Shown here: piece by piece, positions 17,571 through 26,104 of the stretch
How positions within the stretch are numbered: the first letter of the stretch is position 1
How the letters are laid out: each line of letters begins with the position of its first letter
Source of the DNA: Virgibacillus necropolis
GTDB taxonomy: Bacteria > Bacillota > Bacilli > Bacillales > Amphibacillaceae
Assembly: GCF_002224365.1 (NCBI RefSeq)
Contig: NZ_CP022437.1
Location: 1,054,001 to 1,118,000 of the forward strand
DNA: 64,000 nucleotides
Direction: 5' to 3'
Notes under the pieces: generated by a model
Told to the model about the DNA's origin: nothing
Databases searched by the model: none
What the model saw: only the letters and a program-made list of their open reading frames with translations
Translations under genes and position numbers: made by a program

Positions 17571-18554
17571 ATGAAGATCAAAGCGACATTAGAACGAATT
17601 CCAGGTGGTATGATGGTGGTGCCGTTGTTGCTTGCTGCAACACTGAATACGATTGCACCTGATTTACTTCGGATTGGAAACTTTACACAGGCATTATTTG
17701 TAGATGGGGCAAACACGTTAATTGCACTATTTTTATTATGTACAGGAGCACAAATTAATTTTCGTAATGTAGGGGTTAGCCTTGGTAAAGGTGCAACATT
17801 GTTAACAACGAAATGGGTAGTAGGTGCATCTATTGGTCTAATTGCCTACATGTTTGCTGGAAATGATGGTCTATGGTTAGGCCTAGCGCCAATTGCAATT
17901 ATTGCTGCTATGACCAATAGTAATGGGGGCTTGTATGTAGCGCTTGTTGGTCAGTATGGTGATAAAACAGACCGCGCGGCGTACTCGTTGCTGGCGTTAA
18001 ATGATGGTCCATTCTTTACGATGGTAGCTTTATCTATTTTCGGCGCTATGGGCTTTGTTGATGGGTTGTTTTCTTTCGTTTCATTTGTCGCCGTGTTATT
18101 ACCGATTATTGTTGGTATGGTATTAGGTAACTTAGATGAGGAAATGAGAGCATTCTTAGATAAAGGAAGTTCCATGTTAATACCATTCTTTGCCTTTGCA
18201 TTAGGTATGGGAATTGACTTTGGTGCCATTATTGAAGGTGGATTAACTGGTATTATTCTTGGTTTAGCTACCGTATTTTTAACTGGTACAGCAGGTTATT
18301 TTGTATTTAAAGCATTTAAATGGAATCCGATTGCAGGAGCTGCTGAAGGTTCTACAGCAGGGAACGCAGTAGCAACCCCAGCAGCAATTGCCGTTGCAAG
18401 TGCAAGCTTTGCTTCTCATGTTGATCTGGCTACAGTACAAGTAGCTGCATCTACAGTGACAACAGCTATTTTGCTACCGATATATATAGCATTTCTGGTT
18501 AAACGCCTAGAGAAAAAAGGTGTAAAAATTCCAGATGACTATGTAGTTGAATAG
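17571..18554 (+). CDS. 2-keto-3-deoxygluconate permease family transporter (KdgT-like)
   Basis: A 327-residue membrane protein with about ten hydrophobic helices, starting at ATG 17571 after a GAGGGGG site. It opens ATLERIPGGMMVVPLLLAAT and contains AMTNSNGGLYVALVGQYGD and EGSTAGNAVATPAAIAVA, all KdgT-family blocks. KdgT is a proton symporter for 2-keto-3-deoxygluconate. With a four-carbon acid sugar kinase and PdxA2 downstream, the substrate here is more likely D-threonate or D-erythronate (inference). Confidence 0.87.
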   Translation: MKIKATLERIPGGMMVVPLLLAATLNTIAPDLLRIGNFTQALFVDGANTLIALFLLCTGAQINFRNVGVSLGKGATLLTTKWVVGASIGLIAYMFAGNDGLWLGLAPIAIIAAMTNSNGGLYVALVGQYGDKTDRAAYSLLALNDGPFFTMVALSIFGAMGFVDGLFSFVSFVAVLLPIIVGMVLGNLDEEMRAFLDKGSSMLIPFFAFALGMGIDFGAIIEGGLTGIILGLATVFLTGTAGYFVFKAFKWNPIAGAAEGSTAGNAVATPAAIAVASASFASHVDLATVQVAASTVTTAILLPIYIAFLVKRLEKKGVKIPDDYVVE

Positions 18555-18604
18555 CTTTAAAAGAATGCACCTTATATAAATTTGTTAATAAATGAGGAAT
18601 CAAC

Positions 18605-19906
18605 ATGAAACAACTTATAGGAATTATCGCAGACGATTTAACTGGAGCAAATGATAGTGGGGTTCAGCTTACAGAAAAAGGTATTAACACCTCTGTTCTG
18701 TTTGATATCCCGCAAGATCAAGATAACGTTGATAGTGGGATTGTCATAGATACTAATTCACGTGCGCTGTCTAAAGAAGACGCAGCTTCTGTGACAAAGC
18801 AGGCGGGTCAATTCTTAAAACAAGCAGGCTATTTAACTATTTATAAAAAGATGGATTCAACTTTGAGGGGACACATTGGAACCGAGTTGCACGCCCTTTA
18901 TGATGTTTTTAAACCGGAATTTGTATTTATCGCTCCTGCTTTTCCTCCACTTGGGAGAACGACGAAAGATGGCTTTCATTATGTCAACGGAGAAAAAATA
19001 GCAGAAACAGAAATATCCAAAGATCCGAAGCATCCAGTTACTGAATCGTTTATCCCAGCTATAGTCGAAAAGGAAATCGGACAAACGGTTGGATTAGTGA
19101 AAAAAGTAGATGTTGAAGGAAGCTTATCTGTTTTTCAAGAAAAAATTAATAACTTTAGGGAAAATGATATAAACTACATTGTTTGTGATGCGGAAACACA
19201 GGAAGATTTACAAAAAGCCGCGCAAAAAATGGCTGCCGTTTCAGATAATGTTGTTTGGGCCGGATCGGCTGGTTTAGCAGAGGTGCTTCCAGAAGTTTTG
19301 GAGATTAGTCAAAAGACGGATAAACGCTCATTTTCTAAATCTAGTCGGGTCATGACGGTTTGTGGAAGTTTATCACAGGTAACCCAGAATCAAGTGAAAT
19401 ATGTGACGAGACAACCAAAAGTAACAGCTGTAGAATTGGGTACACTAAAGGTTTTTGAGGATGATTGGAAAACGCTTCGTCAGGACGTTATTAAAGCTAT
19501 TCTTGAAGGATTAGAAAAAGGGAATGATATTGTTTTGTATGTTCCTTCTAATCAAGACGTTAGAGAACAAGTGAAGCAATCAGGAAAAAGCCTTGGTTTA
19601 ACAGTTAACCAAATAGGTGAACGTATTTCTACGGCTATTGGTGAAATCGTGGCAACCGTAACAGAAACAAACACAGATCTGACGGGATTGGTACTGACAG
19701 GTGGCGATACGGCAAAAGATACATCGCGTCATTTAGGAGGAATAGGGTTCCGTTTAATTAAGCAAGTTGAAGCGGGAATTCCATTAGGTACATTAATCGG
19801 TGCGGATAGGGAATATATAGTCGTAACAAAAGCAGGGGCATTCGGAAAAGAAGAGTCGATTTATAATGCCATGCAGGAATTGAAGGGAGTTCATGATAAT
19901 GAGTAA
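18605..19906 (+). CDS. Four-carbon acid sugar kinase (DUF1537; D-threonate/D-erythronate kinase)
   Basis: A 433-residue kinase. The N-terminal sugar-binding domain carries IADDLTGANDSGVQLTEKG (8-26) and YKKMDSTLRGHIGTEL (about 81-96); the C-terminal nucleotide-binding domain carries TGLVLTGGDTAKDT (about 360-373). Characterised relatives (DtnK, OtnK) phosphorylate D-threonate or D-erythronate at O4. The next gene overlaps it and encodes the matching dehydrogenase, which favours the DtnK-PdxA2 pathway. Sequence alone does not decide between the two acids. Confidence 0.88.
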   Translation: MKQLIGIIADDLTGANDSGVQLTEKGINTSVLFDIPQDQDNVDSGIVIDTNSRALSKEDAASVTKQAGQFLKQAGYLTIYKKMDSTLRGHIGTELHALYDVFKPEFVFIAPAFPPLGRTTKDGFHYVNGEKIAETEISKDPKHPVTESFIPAIVEKEIGQTVGLVKKVDVEGSLSVFQEKINNFRENDINYIVCDAETQEDLQKAAQKMAAVSDNVVWAGSAGLAEVLPEVLEISQKTDKRSFSKSSRVMTVCGSLSQVTQNQVKYVTRQPKVTAVELGTLKVFEDDWKTLRQDVIKAILEGLEKGNDIVLYVPSNQDVREQVKQSGKSLGLTVNQIGERISTAIGEIVATVTETNTDLTGLVLTGGDTAKDTSRHLGGIGFRLIKQVEAGIPLGTLIGADREYIVVTKAGAFGKEESIYNAMQELKGVHDNE

Positions 19907-20894
19907 AAAGCCAATTGTTGGTATTACGATGGGCGACGCATCAGGAGTAGGGCCAGAGATTATTGTAAAAGGTCTGCAAAGCAAACATGTATATGAACAA
20001 TCGCGTCCTATTGTAATAGGTGATTCAAAAATGTTAGAACGCGCTGCAGATATTTTAGAGATTGATGTAACAATTAAGGTACTAGGTAACAATTCTGAGT
20101 TCACAACAACATATGGGGAAATAGCTTGTTATGATATGAACTTACTTCCTGAAGACCTTCCGTTTGGACAGGTTTCTTCAGAGGCTGGGCATGCTGCATT
20201 TGAATACTTGCGAACTGCCATTGAACTTGCGAATAATGGTCGAATTGATGCAATTTGTACAGCGCCATTGAACAAGGAAGCATTGCATAAAGGTGGTCAT
20301 ATTTATCCAGGTCATACAGAGATTTTGGCTGAGCTGACGGACACAAAAGACTTTTCTATGATGTTGTCTTCACCTAAATTAAAGGTAATTCATGTAACTA
20401 CACATGTTGGTATTATTGATGCAATTAACATGATTGAGCCAGAACGTGTTTATAATGTCATTCGATTAGCGCATGAAACGCTTACGAATTCTGGGATTGA
20501 ACAGCCAAAGATTGGTGTATGTGGAATTAATCCTCACGCCGGTGAAAATGGGTTATTTGGTTACGGAGAAGAGGAAGAAAAAATCATCCCAGCTATTGAG
20601 CGTGCAACGAAAGAAGGAATAAATGTTGAAGGCCCACTTCCTGCAGACACGTTATTTTTCCGGGCACAACGTGGTGACTTTGATATCGTGGTTGCTATGT
20701 ATCATGATCAAGGTCACGGACCAATTAAGGTTTTGGGACTGGAAGCCGGAGTGAATATAACAGTTGGTTTGCCGATAATTCGGACAAGTGTTGATCATGG
20801 TACTGCCTTTGATATTGCTGGTAAAGGTGTAGTAGATGAAAGAAGTATGTTAGAAGCATTGAGACAAGCGATTGAGTTGGCGCCTGGGAGGTAG
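19899..20894 (+). CDS. pdxA2: PdxA2-type 4-phospho-D-threonate/D-erythronate dehydrogenase
   Basis: A 331-residue PdxA-family protein. ATG 19899 is 9 bases after AAGGGAG; ATG 19893 is too close. It overlaps the kinase gene by 8 bases. Motifs: GITMGDASGVGPEI at the N-terminus, TAPLNKEALHKGGHIYPGHT in the middle with the metal-binding His, VAMYHDQGHGPIKVLG and HGTAFDIAGKG near the end. PdxA2 oxidises the 4-phospho acid, which then decarboxylates to dihydroxyacetone phosphate. Linkage to kinase and permease argues against a role in vitamin B6 synthesis. Confidence 0.9.
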   Translation: MSKKPIVGITMGDASGVGPEIIVKGLQSKHVYEQSRPIVIGDSKMLERAADILEIDVTIKVLGNNSEFTTTYGEIACYDMNLLPEDLPFGQVSSEAGHAAFEYLRTAIELANNGRIDAICTAPLNKEALHKGGHIYPGHTEILAELTDTKDFSMMLSSPKLKVIHVTTHVGIIDAINMIEPERVYNVIRLAHETLTNSGIEQPKIGVCGINPHAGENGLFGYGEEEEKIIPAIERATKEGINVEGPLPADTLFFRAQRGDFDIVVAMYHDQGHGPIKVLGLEAGVNITVGLPIIRTSVDHGTAFDIAGKGVVDERSMLEALRQAIELAPGR

Positions 20895-20901
20895 ATTGTT
20901 T

Positions 20902-20948
20902 TGGTGCCTGTCACTTCCCACTTTTCGTCGAATTTTGTCGAAAAGTAG
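20902..20948. repeat. GGTGCCTGTCACTTCC dispersed motif with adjacent hairpin
   Basis: GGTGCCTGTCACTTCCC at 20902-20918 is followed by CTTTTCGTCG and an inverted CGAAAAG. Very similar motifs occur near 23414, 29121, 34225 and (weaker) 35661. A short dispersed intergenic repeat. Confidence 0.7.
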
Positions 20949-20960
20949 TATTGAAATTAA

Positions 20961-21017
20961 AGGCTGTTAGAACTAGTGGGTATAAATTATTGCCACTAGA
21001 ACTAGCAGCTTTTTTTG
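20961..21017 (+). terminator. Repeated terminator hairpin, copy A
   Basis: A long stem of the form AGGCTGTTAGAACTAGTGG / CCACTAGAACTAGCAGCTT, followed by a T-run. Copies B, C and D (27592, 34273, 40894) share the sequence and layout. It ends the permease-kinase-dehydrogenase operon. Confidence 0.85.
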
Positions 21018-21102
21018 TTGGGTTGTGTCTATTAATGAAAATTAATTTTTCTTCCTATACCATCCCGGTATTTTCTTATTTTTGTCTAAGGAGAATCCAA
21101 TT

Positions 21103-21327
21103 TTAGATACCAACATGATAAGATTCTACTATTTCCTGAAACGAAACGGAATCGAGTGACTTACCATACTTGGTTTTCAGTATAGCCCTTTCCACTTGTT
21201 CTGTTCTAACCTTTTTCTTTCCGTTCCAGTAATACGAATCAATCAATACATGCGGTCGGTTTTCTGGACGGCTCAACTCATAAATATTGAGTGATGGAAC
21301 AGATTCAAAGCATCCCCATAAGGACTA
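21103..21327 (-). pseudogene. C-terminal remnant of an unidentified protein
   Basis: A reverse-strand open frame of about 74 codons ends at 21103 and has no start; a TAG lies directly upstream in frame. It reads ESVPSLNIYELSRPENRPHV, then LIDSYYWNGKKKVRTEQVER, and looks like real protein sequence, but I cannot name the family. No ribosome site. I treat it as the tail of a lost gene. Confidence 0.45.
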
Positions 21328-21605
21328 GGAATTGAAAATATAATTGAAGTTTAATTTGCGGATGTATTCAAACATGATATTGATATTAAATGCGGGACAG
21401 GTGGACAGGAAAATTTGTCCCAGATTAGTTAGGAAAGCAGGTATATTGAAAAGTTAAGTTTTCGTGGTTTGAAAGCTCAATAAAAGTAGGTTCGCAATGA
21501 TAAAATAGTTAATCGCTAAAGCAAATATAAAAGCATAAAGAGGTTTCATCCAGTTGTTATGCAGTCAATAAATTGGTAATAAAGTCCCACTGAAAATAGG
21601 TAGAA

Positions 21606-21634
21606 TTGTTTAAAAATTCTAGTTATGTTATAGT
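21606..21634 (+). promoter_or_regulatory. Sigma-A-like promoter for putP
   Basis: TTGTTT (21606-21611), 17 bases, then TATAGT (21629-21634), about 85 bases before the accessory peptide gene. Confidence 0.6.
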
Positions 21635-21720
21635 AATAAATGTTGTATGATTCGACAATGTATATTCTATCATTCTATTACTTTGTGGATTCATACAATA
21701 CCGTAAAAAGGGGGGATCTT

Positions 21721-21831
21721 ATGGAAGACTTTGCATTGTCGGGTGCTACTTGGTTTTGGCTATTTGTACCGATGCCAATATTACTAATTTTATCTACCAT
21801 CACTTTATTTACTGAGAGGAGAGAAAAGTAA
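21721..21831 (+). CDS. Symporter small accessory protein
   Basis: A 36-residue membrane peptide starting MEDFALSGATWFWLFVPMPI, with one transmembrane helix and a charged tail ending ERREK. ATG 21721 is preceded by AAAAAGGGGGGATCTT. It is 3 bases upstream of the PutP-type symporter. Peptides of this kind are encoded just before sodium:solute symporters in many bacteria and archaea and are taken to be small partner subunits. The upstream in-frame codons (from 21640) have no ribosome site. Confidence 0.72.
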   Translation: MEDFALSGATWFWLFVPMPILLILSTITLFTERREK

Positions 21832-21834
21832 AAT

Positions 21835-23355
21835 ATGGATACAGCCACGTTGATAACATTTATAGTTTATTTACTGGGTATGCTAGCTATTGGATTTTTT
21901 GCATATCGTTTAACGAATAATTTATCAGATTATGTTCTTGGAGGAAGAAAGCTAGGGCCAGGTGTTGCGGCATTAAGTGCTGGGGCATCAGATATGAGCA
22001 GTTGGTTACTACTAGGTTTACCAGGTGCTGTTTATGCTTCCGGTATGGGAGGAGCTTGGCTTGCAGTGGGGCTTGCAATCGGTGCCTACTTAAATTGGCA
22101 ATTTGTTGCTAAGCGTTTAAGAATTTATACTGAAGTTTCTAATGACTCAATTACGATTCCGGACTTTTTAGAAAATCGTTTCCGCGATACATCTCATTTA
22201 TTACGTGTCATTTCCGCAATTGTAACCTTGATATTCTTCACTTTTTATACATCATCAGGCATGGTTGGTGGCGCAAAGCTATTTGAAGCGTCATTTGGTC
22301 TATCATACGATCAGGCACTTTGGATCGGCGCAATAGTTATCGTATCCTATACATTCTTAGGTGGATTCCTTGCTGTAAGTTGGACAGACTTTATCCAAGG
22401 TATTCTAATGTTCGTGGCACTAATTGTTGTCCCAATTCGAGCTATTTCTGTCGTTGGTGGTTGGGATGCAACTATTGACGCAGTAGGTAATATCTCACCA
22501 GGACATTTAAACATGGTGGCTGGTGTTGGTACAATCGGTATTCTATCTTCCTTAGCATGGGGACTGGGTTACTTTGGTCAGCCTCATATTCTAGTTCGTT
22601 TTATGGCTTTACGTTCACCTAAAGATGTACCAAAAGCACGTTTCATTGGTATGACTTGGATGATTCTAGGATTATATGGAGCAATATTTGTAGGTATTGC
22701 GGGTCTTGCTTTTATTAGCACACAAGACGCTGCCTTATTATCTCAACTTGGTGCTAATGTAATAACGAATGATGCTGGTGTCCAAATGCTGGCCGATCCA
22801 GAAAAAGTCTTTATTGCATTTTCACAAATCTTGTTTGATCCAATCATCGCAGGTATTTTATTAGCAGCTATTCTGTCTGCCATCATGAGTACAATTGATT
22901 CTCAATTACTAGTATCATCTTCTGCAGTAGCGGAGGATTTCTATAAAGCAATCCTACGTAAAAATGCATCTGAACGTGAATTAGTATGGGTAGGCCGCGC
23001 AGCCGTTGGTATTATTGCATTAATTGCTACACTTCTTGCAACAAACCCAGAAAGCTCAGTATTAGAACTAGTTAGTTATGCATGGGCAGGTTTCGGTGGT
23101 GCTTTTGGTCCAACTATTCTTTTAGCGCTATTCTGGAAAGGTACTACAAGAAATGGTGCTTTAGCCGGTATTATTGTTGGTGCTATAACTGTTATTGTAT
23201 GGGGAGGATTCCTATCAGGAGGAATCTTTGATCTTTATGAAATCGTCCCTGCTTTCTTACTCAACTTAATTGTTGCCGTAGTAGTAAGTAATTTAGGTGA
23301 AAAACCATCTGCTGAAATTGAAGCAGAGTACGATGAGACAATTAGTAGAATGTAG
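21835..23355 (+). CDS. putP: Sodium/proline symporter, PutP type
   Basis: A 506-residue SSS-family transporter with about 13 helices. It has FAYRLTNNLSDYVLGGRKLG near the N-terminus, ALSAGASDMSSWLLLGLPGA in helix 2 (the sodium/proline site of PutP), the GQPHILVRFMALRS loop, and AILSAIMSTIDSQLLVSSSA in helix 9. Length and motifs match PutP (about 500). GAGAGGAGAG precedes ATG 21835. No proline catabolic genes adjoin it, so import for nutrition or osmoprotection are both possible. Confidence 0.93.
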   Translation: MDTATLITFIVYLLGMLAIGFFAYRLTNNLSDYVLGGRKLGPGVAALSAGASDMSSWLLLGLPGAVYASGMGGAWLAVGLAIGAYLNWQFVAKRLRIYTEVSNDSITIPDFLENRFRDTSHLLRVISAIVTLIFFTFYTSSGMVGGAKLFEASFGLSYDQALWIGAIVIVSYTFLGGFLAVSWTDFIQGILMFVALIVVPIRAISVVGGWDATIDAVGNISPGHLNMVAGVGTIGILSSLAWGLGYFGQPHILVRFMALRSPKDVPKARFIGMTWMILGLYGAIFVGIAGLAFISTQDAALLSQLGANVITNDAGVQMLADPEKVFIAFSQILFDPIIAGILLAAILSAIMSTIDSQLLVSSSAVAEDFYKAILRKNASERELVWVGRAAVGIIALIATLLATNPESSVLELVSYAWAGFGGAFGPTILLALFWKGTTRNGALAGIIVGAITVIVWGGFLSGGIFDLYEIVPAFLLNLIVAVVVSNLGEKPSAEIEAEYDETISRM

Positions 23356-23371
23356 GTTCTAGGTATAGAAA

Positions 23372-23404
23372 AGTCCTTCTCGGTTTTCGGGAAGGGCTTT
23401 TTTG
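23372..23404 (+). terminator. Terminator after putP
   Basis: AGTCCTTCTCG pairs with CGGGAAGGGCT around GTTTT and is followed by T6. Confidence 0.85.
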
Positions 23405-23413
23405 GTTGGTGGT

Positions 23414-23451
23414 AGTGCCTGTCACCTCCTATTTTTTGTCGATTTTTGTCG
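23414..23451. repeat. GTGCCTGTCACCTCC dispersed motif
   Basis: GTAGTGCCTGTCACCTCC followed by TTTTTTGTCG and a near repeat GTCGATTTTTGTCGG. The same layout as 20902 and 34225. Confidence 0.65.
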
Positions 23452-23529
23452 GTTAGCTTTCTAGTAATGACAGACTACTGAGATTATTGTAGAGTAGAAG
23501 AATCATAAGGAAACTGGGTGAGCGGATCT

Positions 23530-24435
23530 ATGGTTAAGATTTACATTCTTTTGTTATTGGTTATGTTGATGTGGGGTCTAAATGTATCGGCATTAAAGGT
23601 TCTGGTTGATGCAGTTGACCCGATGTTGCTGACGTCGTTTCGAATCATGGTGGCAGGGATTGTTGTTTTGGTGATTTGTTCTGTGATGGGGATATTCAGG
23701 TTACCTCTCAAGCATGAGTGGCTTATCATTTTTTACATAGCTGTTTTTAATGTTATTTTACATCATTCGCTAGTCGCAGTTGGTATAGAGATGACAACCG
23801 GTATAAACGCGGCGTTAATTTTGGGGATGATGCCACTCGTTACAATGATGATGGCTGTGATGATTTTGCGTCAGCGTGTTACGTGGATAAGGGTCTCTGG
23901 CTTCATTCTTGGTTTTATAGGTATTGTTGTGACGACCCTGACCGGTGCTGATGGGCTGTCGGCTGTCTCGTTAGGTGATCTTATCATATTTTTGGGCGTT
24001 GTCGTGCAAGGATTTAGTTTCGTATTGATTAGTAAACTGAAGCCGACATTTGACCCACGGCTGGCGACCGGGTACATGCTTGTACTTGGAGCGATTTTCA
24101 TCTTTTTGTTGAGTCAGGCTTTTGGATCTGGAATTCAGGAGATTACTTATTTGTTTGATTGGAAGCTGGGATCAGTCTTTTTATTCAGCGCAGTTTTAGC
24201 ATCAGCGTTTGGACATATGACTTATAACTACGCCATTAAAAAGGTAGGGCCAGCTGAAGCGGCAATTTTTATTAATCTGAACACACTTTTTGCGATTGCT
24301 GGAGCATCTATCTTTTTAAATGAGGTCATTACGATGAATCATGTGATTGGATTTATGTTAATTTTGAGCGGTGTGTTTGTTGGAACTGGTGCAGTGGAGT
24401 ATGTGGTTTCTAAGAGGAGGGGGAGAGGAGTGTAA
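23530..24435 (+). CDS. EamA/DMT-family transporter
   Basis: A 301-residue protein of ten hydrophobic helices in two EamA repeats (about 5-140 and 150-295). ATG 23530 is chosen because GGTGAG lies 8 bases upstream; GTG 23518 is within that site. Helix 1 reads LLLLVMLMWGLNVSALKVLV and the second repeat ends with FAIAGASIFLNEVITMNHVI, typical of the drug/metabolite superfamily. The direction and substrate cannot be told; most relatives export amino acids or metabolites. It stands alone between repeats. Confidence 0.85.
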   Translation: MVKIYILLLLVMLMWGLNVSALKVLVDAVDPMLLTSFRIMVAGIVVLVICSVMGIFRLPLKHEWLIIFYIAVFNVILHHSLVAVGIEMTTGINAALILGMMPLVTMMMAVMILRQRVTWIRVSGFILGFIGIVVTTLTGADGLSAVSLGDLIIFLGVVVQGFSFVLISKLKPTFDPRLATGYMLVLGAIFIFLLSQAFGSGIQEITYLFDWKLGSVFLFSAVLASAFGHMTYNYAIKKVGPAEAAIFINLNTLFAIAGASIFLNEVITMNHVIGFMLILSGVFVGTGAVEYVVSKRRGRGV

Positions 24436-24458
24436 GGAGTGCTAAGCGCATGCTGCAT

Positions 24459-24536
24459 GGGGACAGGTTTATTGTCCCATAAATGAATATGATACTTTTT
24501 ATCCGAACTCCTGTCCCTTTGTCCCCCATTGTCCCG
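24459..24536. repeat. GGGACAGG / CCTGTCCC dispersed repeat
   Basis: GGGGACAGGTTTATTGTCCC (24459-24478) followed by an inverted CTCCTGTCCCTTTGTCCCC at 24508-24526. The same family occurs around 30244 and 30563. Confidence 0.7.
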
Positions 24537-24711
24537 CCATTGAAACAGGCTAAAGGTAAATTTAGATTTAAAAAGTATTTGACTTCTACAAGTATAGGCT
24601 TTATAATTTATTTTAATTTCAGAAAACATAAAAATTTTGGTAGCTACAGATATATTTGAAAGATAACTATTAATTAATATTGAACCTAACTTTCCCACTT
24701 GTAGTGTAAAA

Positions 24712-24725
24712 TGGTAACGCTTACA
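24712..24725 (+). promoter_or_regulatory. cre-like site upstream of the Rieske oxygenase gene
   Basis: TGGTAACGCTTACA matches the CcpA cre consensus with one mismatch. It suggests carbon catabolite control of the oxygenase-permease pair. Confidence 0.5.
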
Positions 24726-24955
24726 TAGGAAGAGGTGAAGCTATTCATTTACCAATTAAAATTTTATAAAAGATTTCTGTCGTCGTATTAGTGAAATGGT
24801 GTTTCACATAATGAAATGCGGGGGGTGTATTTTTAAATGATTAAAAACTTATAAATTCTTATCCAGCGGTAGGGTTGGATAATGGGGAAGTAAGTTCTAT
24901 TGATTAAATCTTTTTTCATAATTCATTTAAAAATAGAAAGAGGGAGGATTATAAA

Positions 24956-26044
24956 ATGAGAGACGAAGTAAGGGTAAGTAATAATCTTAGTGAGGCACAC
25001 ACGTTACCATCATGGCTTTATACAGACCCGGAAGTGTTAGAGGTTGAAAAAAAGGAGCTTTTCAGTAAATCCTGGCAATATGTAGGACATGTAAGTGAAT
25101 TTAAAAACGCTGGGGATTACAAAACAACCGAAATAGCAGGGAAATCGGTTTTCGTAACTGTAGGTAACGATGGGGAAATTCGCTCCTTTTATAATGTATG
25201 TTCCCATAGAGCTGCAAAGTTAGTAGAGGGTGAAGGAAATAAACCAGTACTAATCTGTCCCTATCATGCATGGTCATACCGATTAGATGGATCGCTGAAC
25301 CGAGCTCCAAATATGAAAGGTGTCGATAATTTTAATAAGGGGGACTTTTGTCTAAATGACGTTAGATTAGAAATTTTTGAGTCATTTATATTTGTTAATT
25401 TAGATCCTCATGCAGAACCAATGTCTACAGTATTTAAGGGGTTATTCGATCATGTGAAACGTTTTAATTTAGATCAGTTTAACAAGGCACGTGTGAAAGA
25501 AACGGTTTGCCATTCTAATTGGAAAGTAGGCATTGACAATTATTTAGAATGCGATCATTGTCCGCTCGTTCATAAATCACTCACTTCTAAGGTAGATATG
25601 AATCAGTACCACGAAGAGATTTATGACCGTTTTTCTTATCAAAGCACCCCTTTAAATGGAATTACTGGTGATTTTGAATTAGGTGAAGGCGGAAGGTATT
25701 ATTGGTTGTATCCTAATATGTGGTTCTCTTTTGATCCCGGATCACCGAATGTATCTATTCATCAGTCAATCCCGATAGATCATAAAACAACAAAGTACGT
25801 CTATACAACATTTTTTATGAAAGAAACTACTACTAAAGAAGAAGAAGAATTAATGGCTGTTGATGAAGATGTTCGCCAAGAAGATAAGGATATTTGTGAG
25901 ATTGTTCAAAAAGGGTTGGAAACGGGTGTATATAAACAAGGAAGGTTTTCACTTACCGAAAACTGTGTTCATCATTTTCATTTATTGATGCAAAATAACC
26001 TAGAAAACATTCTCCCATTAGAGAAGGGGAAATCATTAAGTTGA
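24956..26044 (+). CDS. Rieske non-heme iron oxygenase, alpha subunit
   Basis: A 362-residue ring-hydroxylating/demethylating oxygenase. The Rieske [2Fe-2S] ligands are Cys82, His84, Cys101 and His104 (NVCSHRAAK and CPYHAW). The mononuclear iron site is DNYLECDHCPLVHKSL with His201 and His206. The length and the YLECDHC motif resemble the carnitine/glycine-betaine/stachydrine-type monooxygenases more than aromatic dioxygenases. No reductase gene is adjacent, so electrons must come from elsewhere. The next gene is an amino-acid permease. I infer N-demethylation of an imported quaternary amine or methylated amino acid. Confidence 0.85.
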   Translation: MRDEVRVSNNLSEAHTLPSWLYTDPEVLEVEKKELFSKSWQYVGHVSEFKNAGDYKTTEIAGKSVFVTVGNDGEIRSFYNVCSHRAAKLVEGEGNKPVLICPYHAWSYRLDGSLNRAPNMKGVDNFNKGDFCLNDVRLEIFESFIFVNLDPHAEPMSTVFKGLFDHVKRFNLDQFNKARVKETVCHSNWKVGIDNYLECDHCPLVHKSLTSKVDMNQYHEEIYDRFSYQSTPLNGITGDFELGEGGRYYWLYPNMWFSFDPGSPNVSIHQSIPIDHKTTKYVYTTFFMKETTTKEEEELMAVDEDVRQEDKDICEIVQKGLETGVYKQGRFSLTENCVHHFHLLMQNNLENILPLEKGKSLS

Positions 26045-26104
26045 CAACGAAGACGTTAAAACCATCCAGAGTTTACTAAATTTAAAGGAAGATGGTGTGA
26101 ACTT

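Larger units (their letters stand above)
20895..21720. other. Intergenic region with repeats, a gene remnant and the putP promoter
   Basis: In order it holds a dispersed GTGCCTGTCAC motif, terminator copy A, a decayed reverse-strand coding remnant (21103-21327), about 270 bases with no feature I can name, and a sigma-A-like promoter at 21606-21634 leading to the small peptide gene and putP. Confidence 0.6.
24436..24955. other. Intergenic region upstream of the Rieske oxygenase
   Basis: It contains the GGGACAGG repeat, an uncharacterised AT-rich stretch (24540-24700), a cre-like site, a small palindrome GTGAAA-N5-TTTCAC at 24791-24807, and an imperfect TTATCC/GGATAA hairpin at 24859-24882. 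No gene found. The palindromes are plausible operators for the Rieske-permease unit, but no regulator gene adjoins it. Confidence 0.55.
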
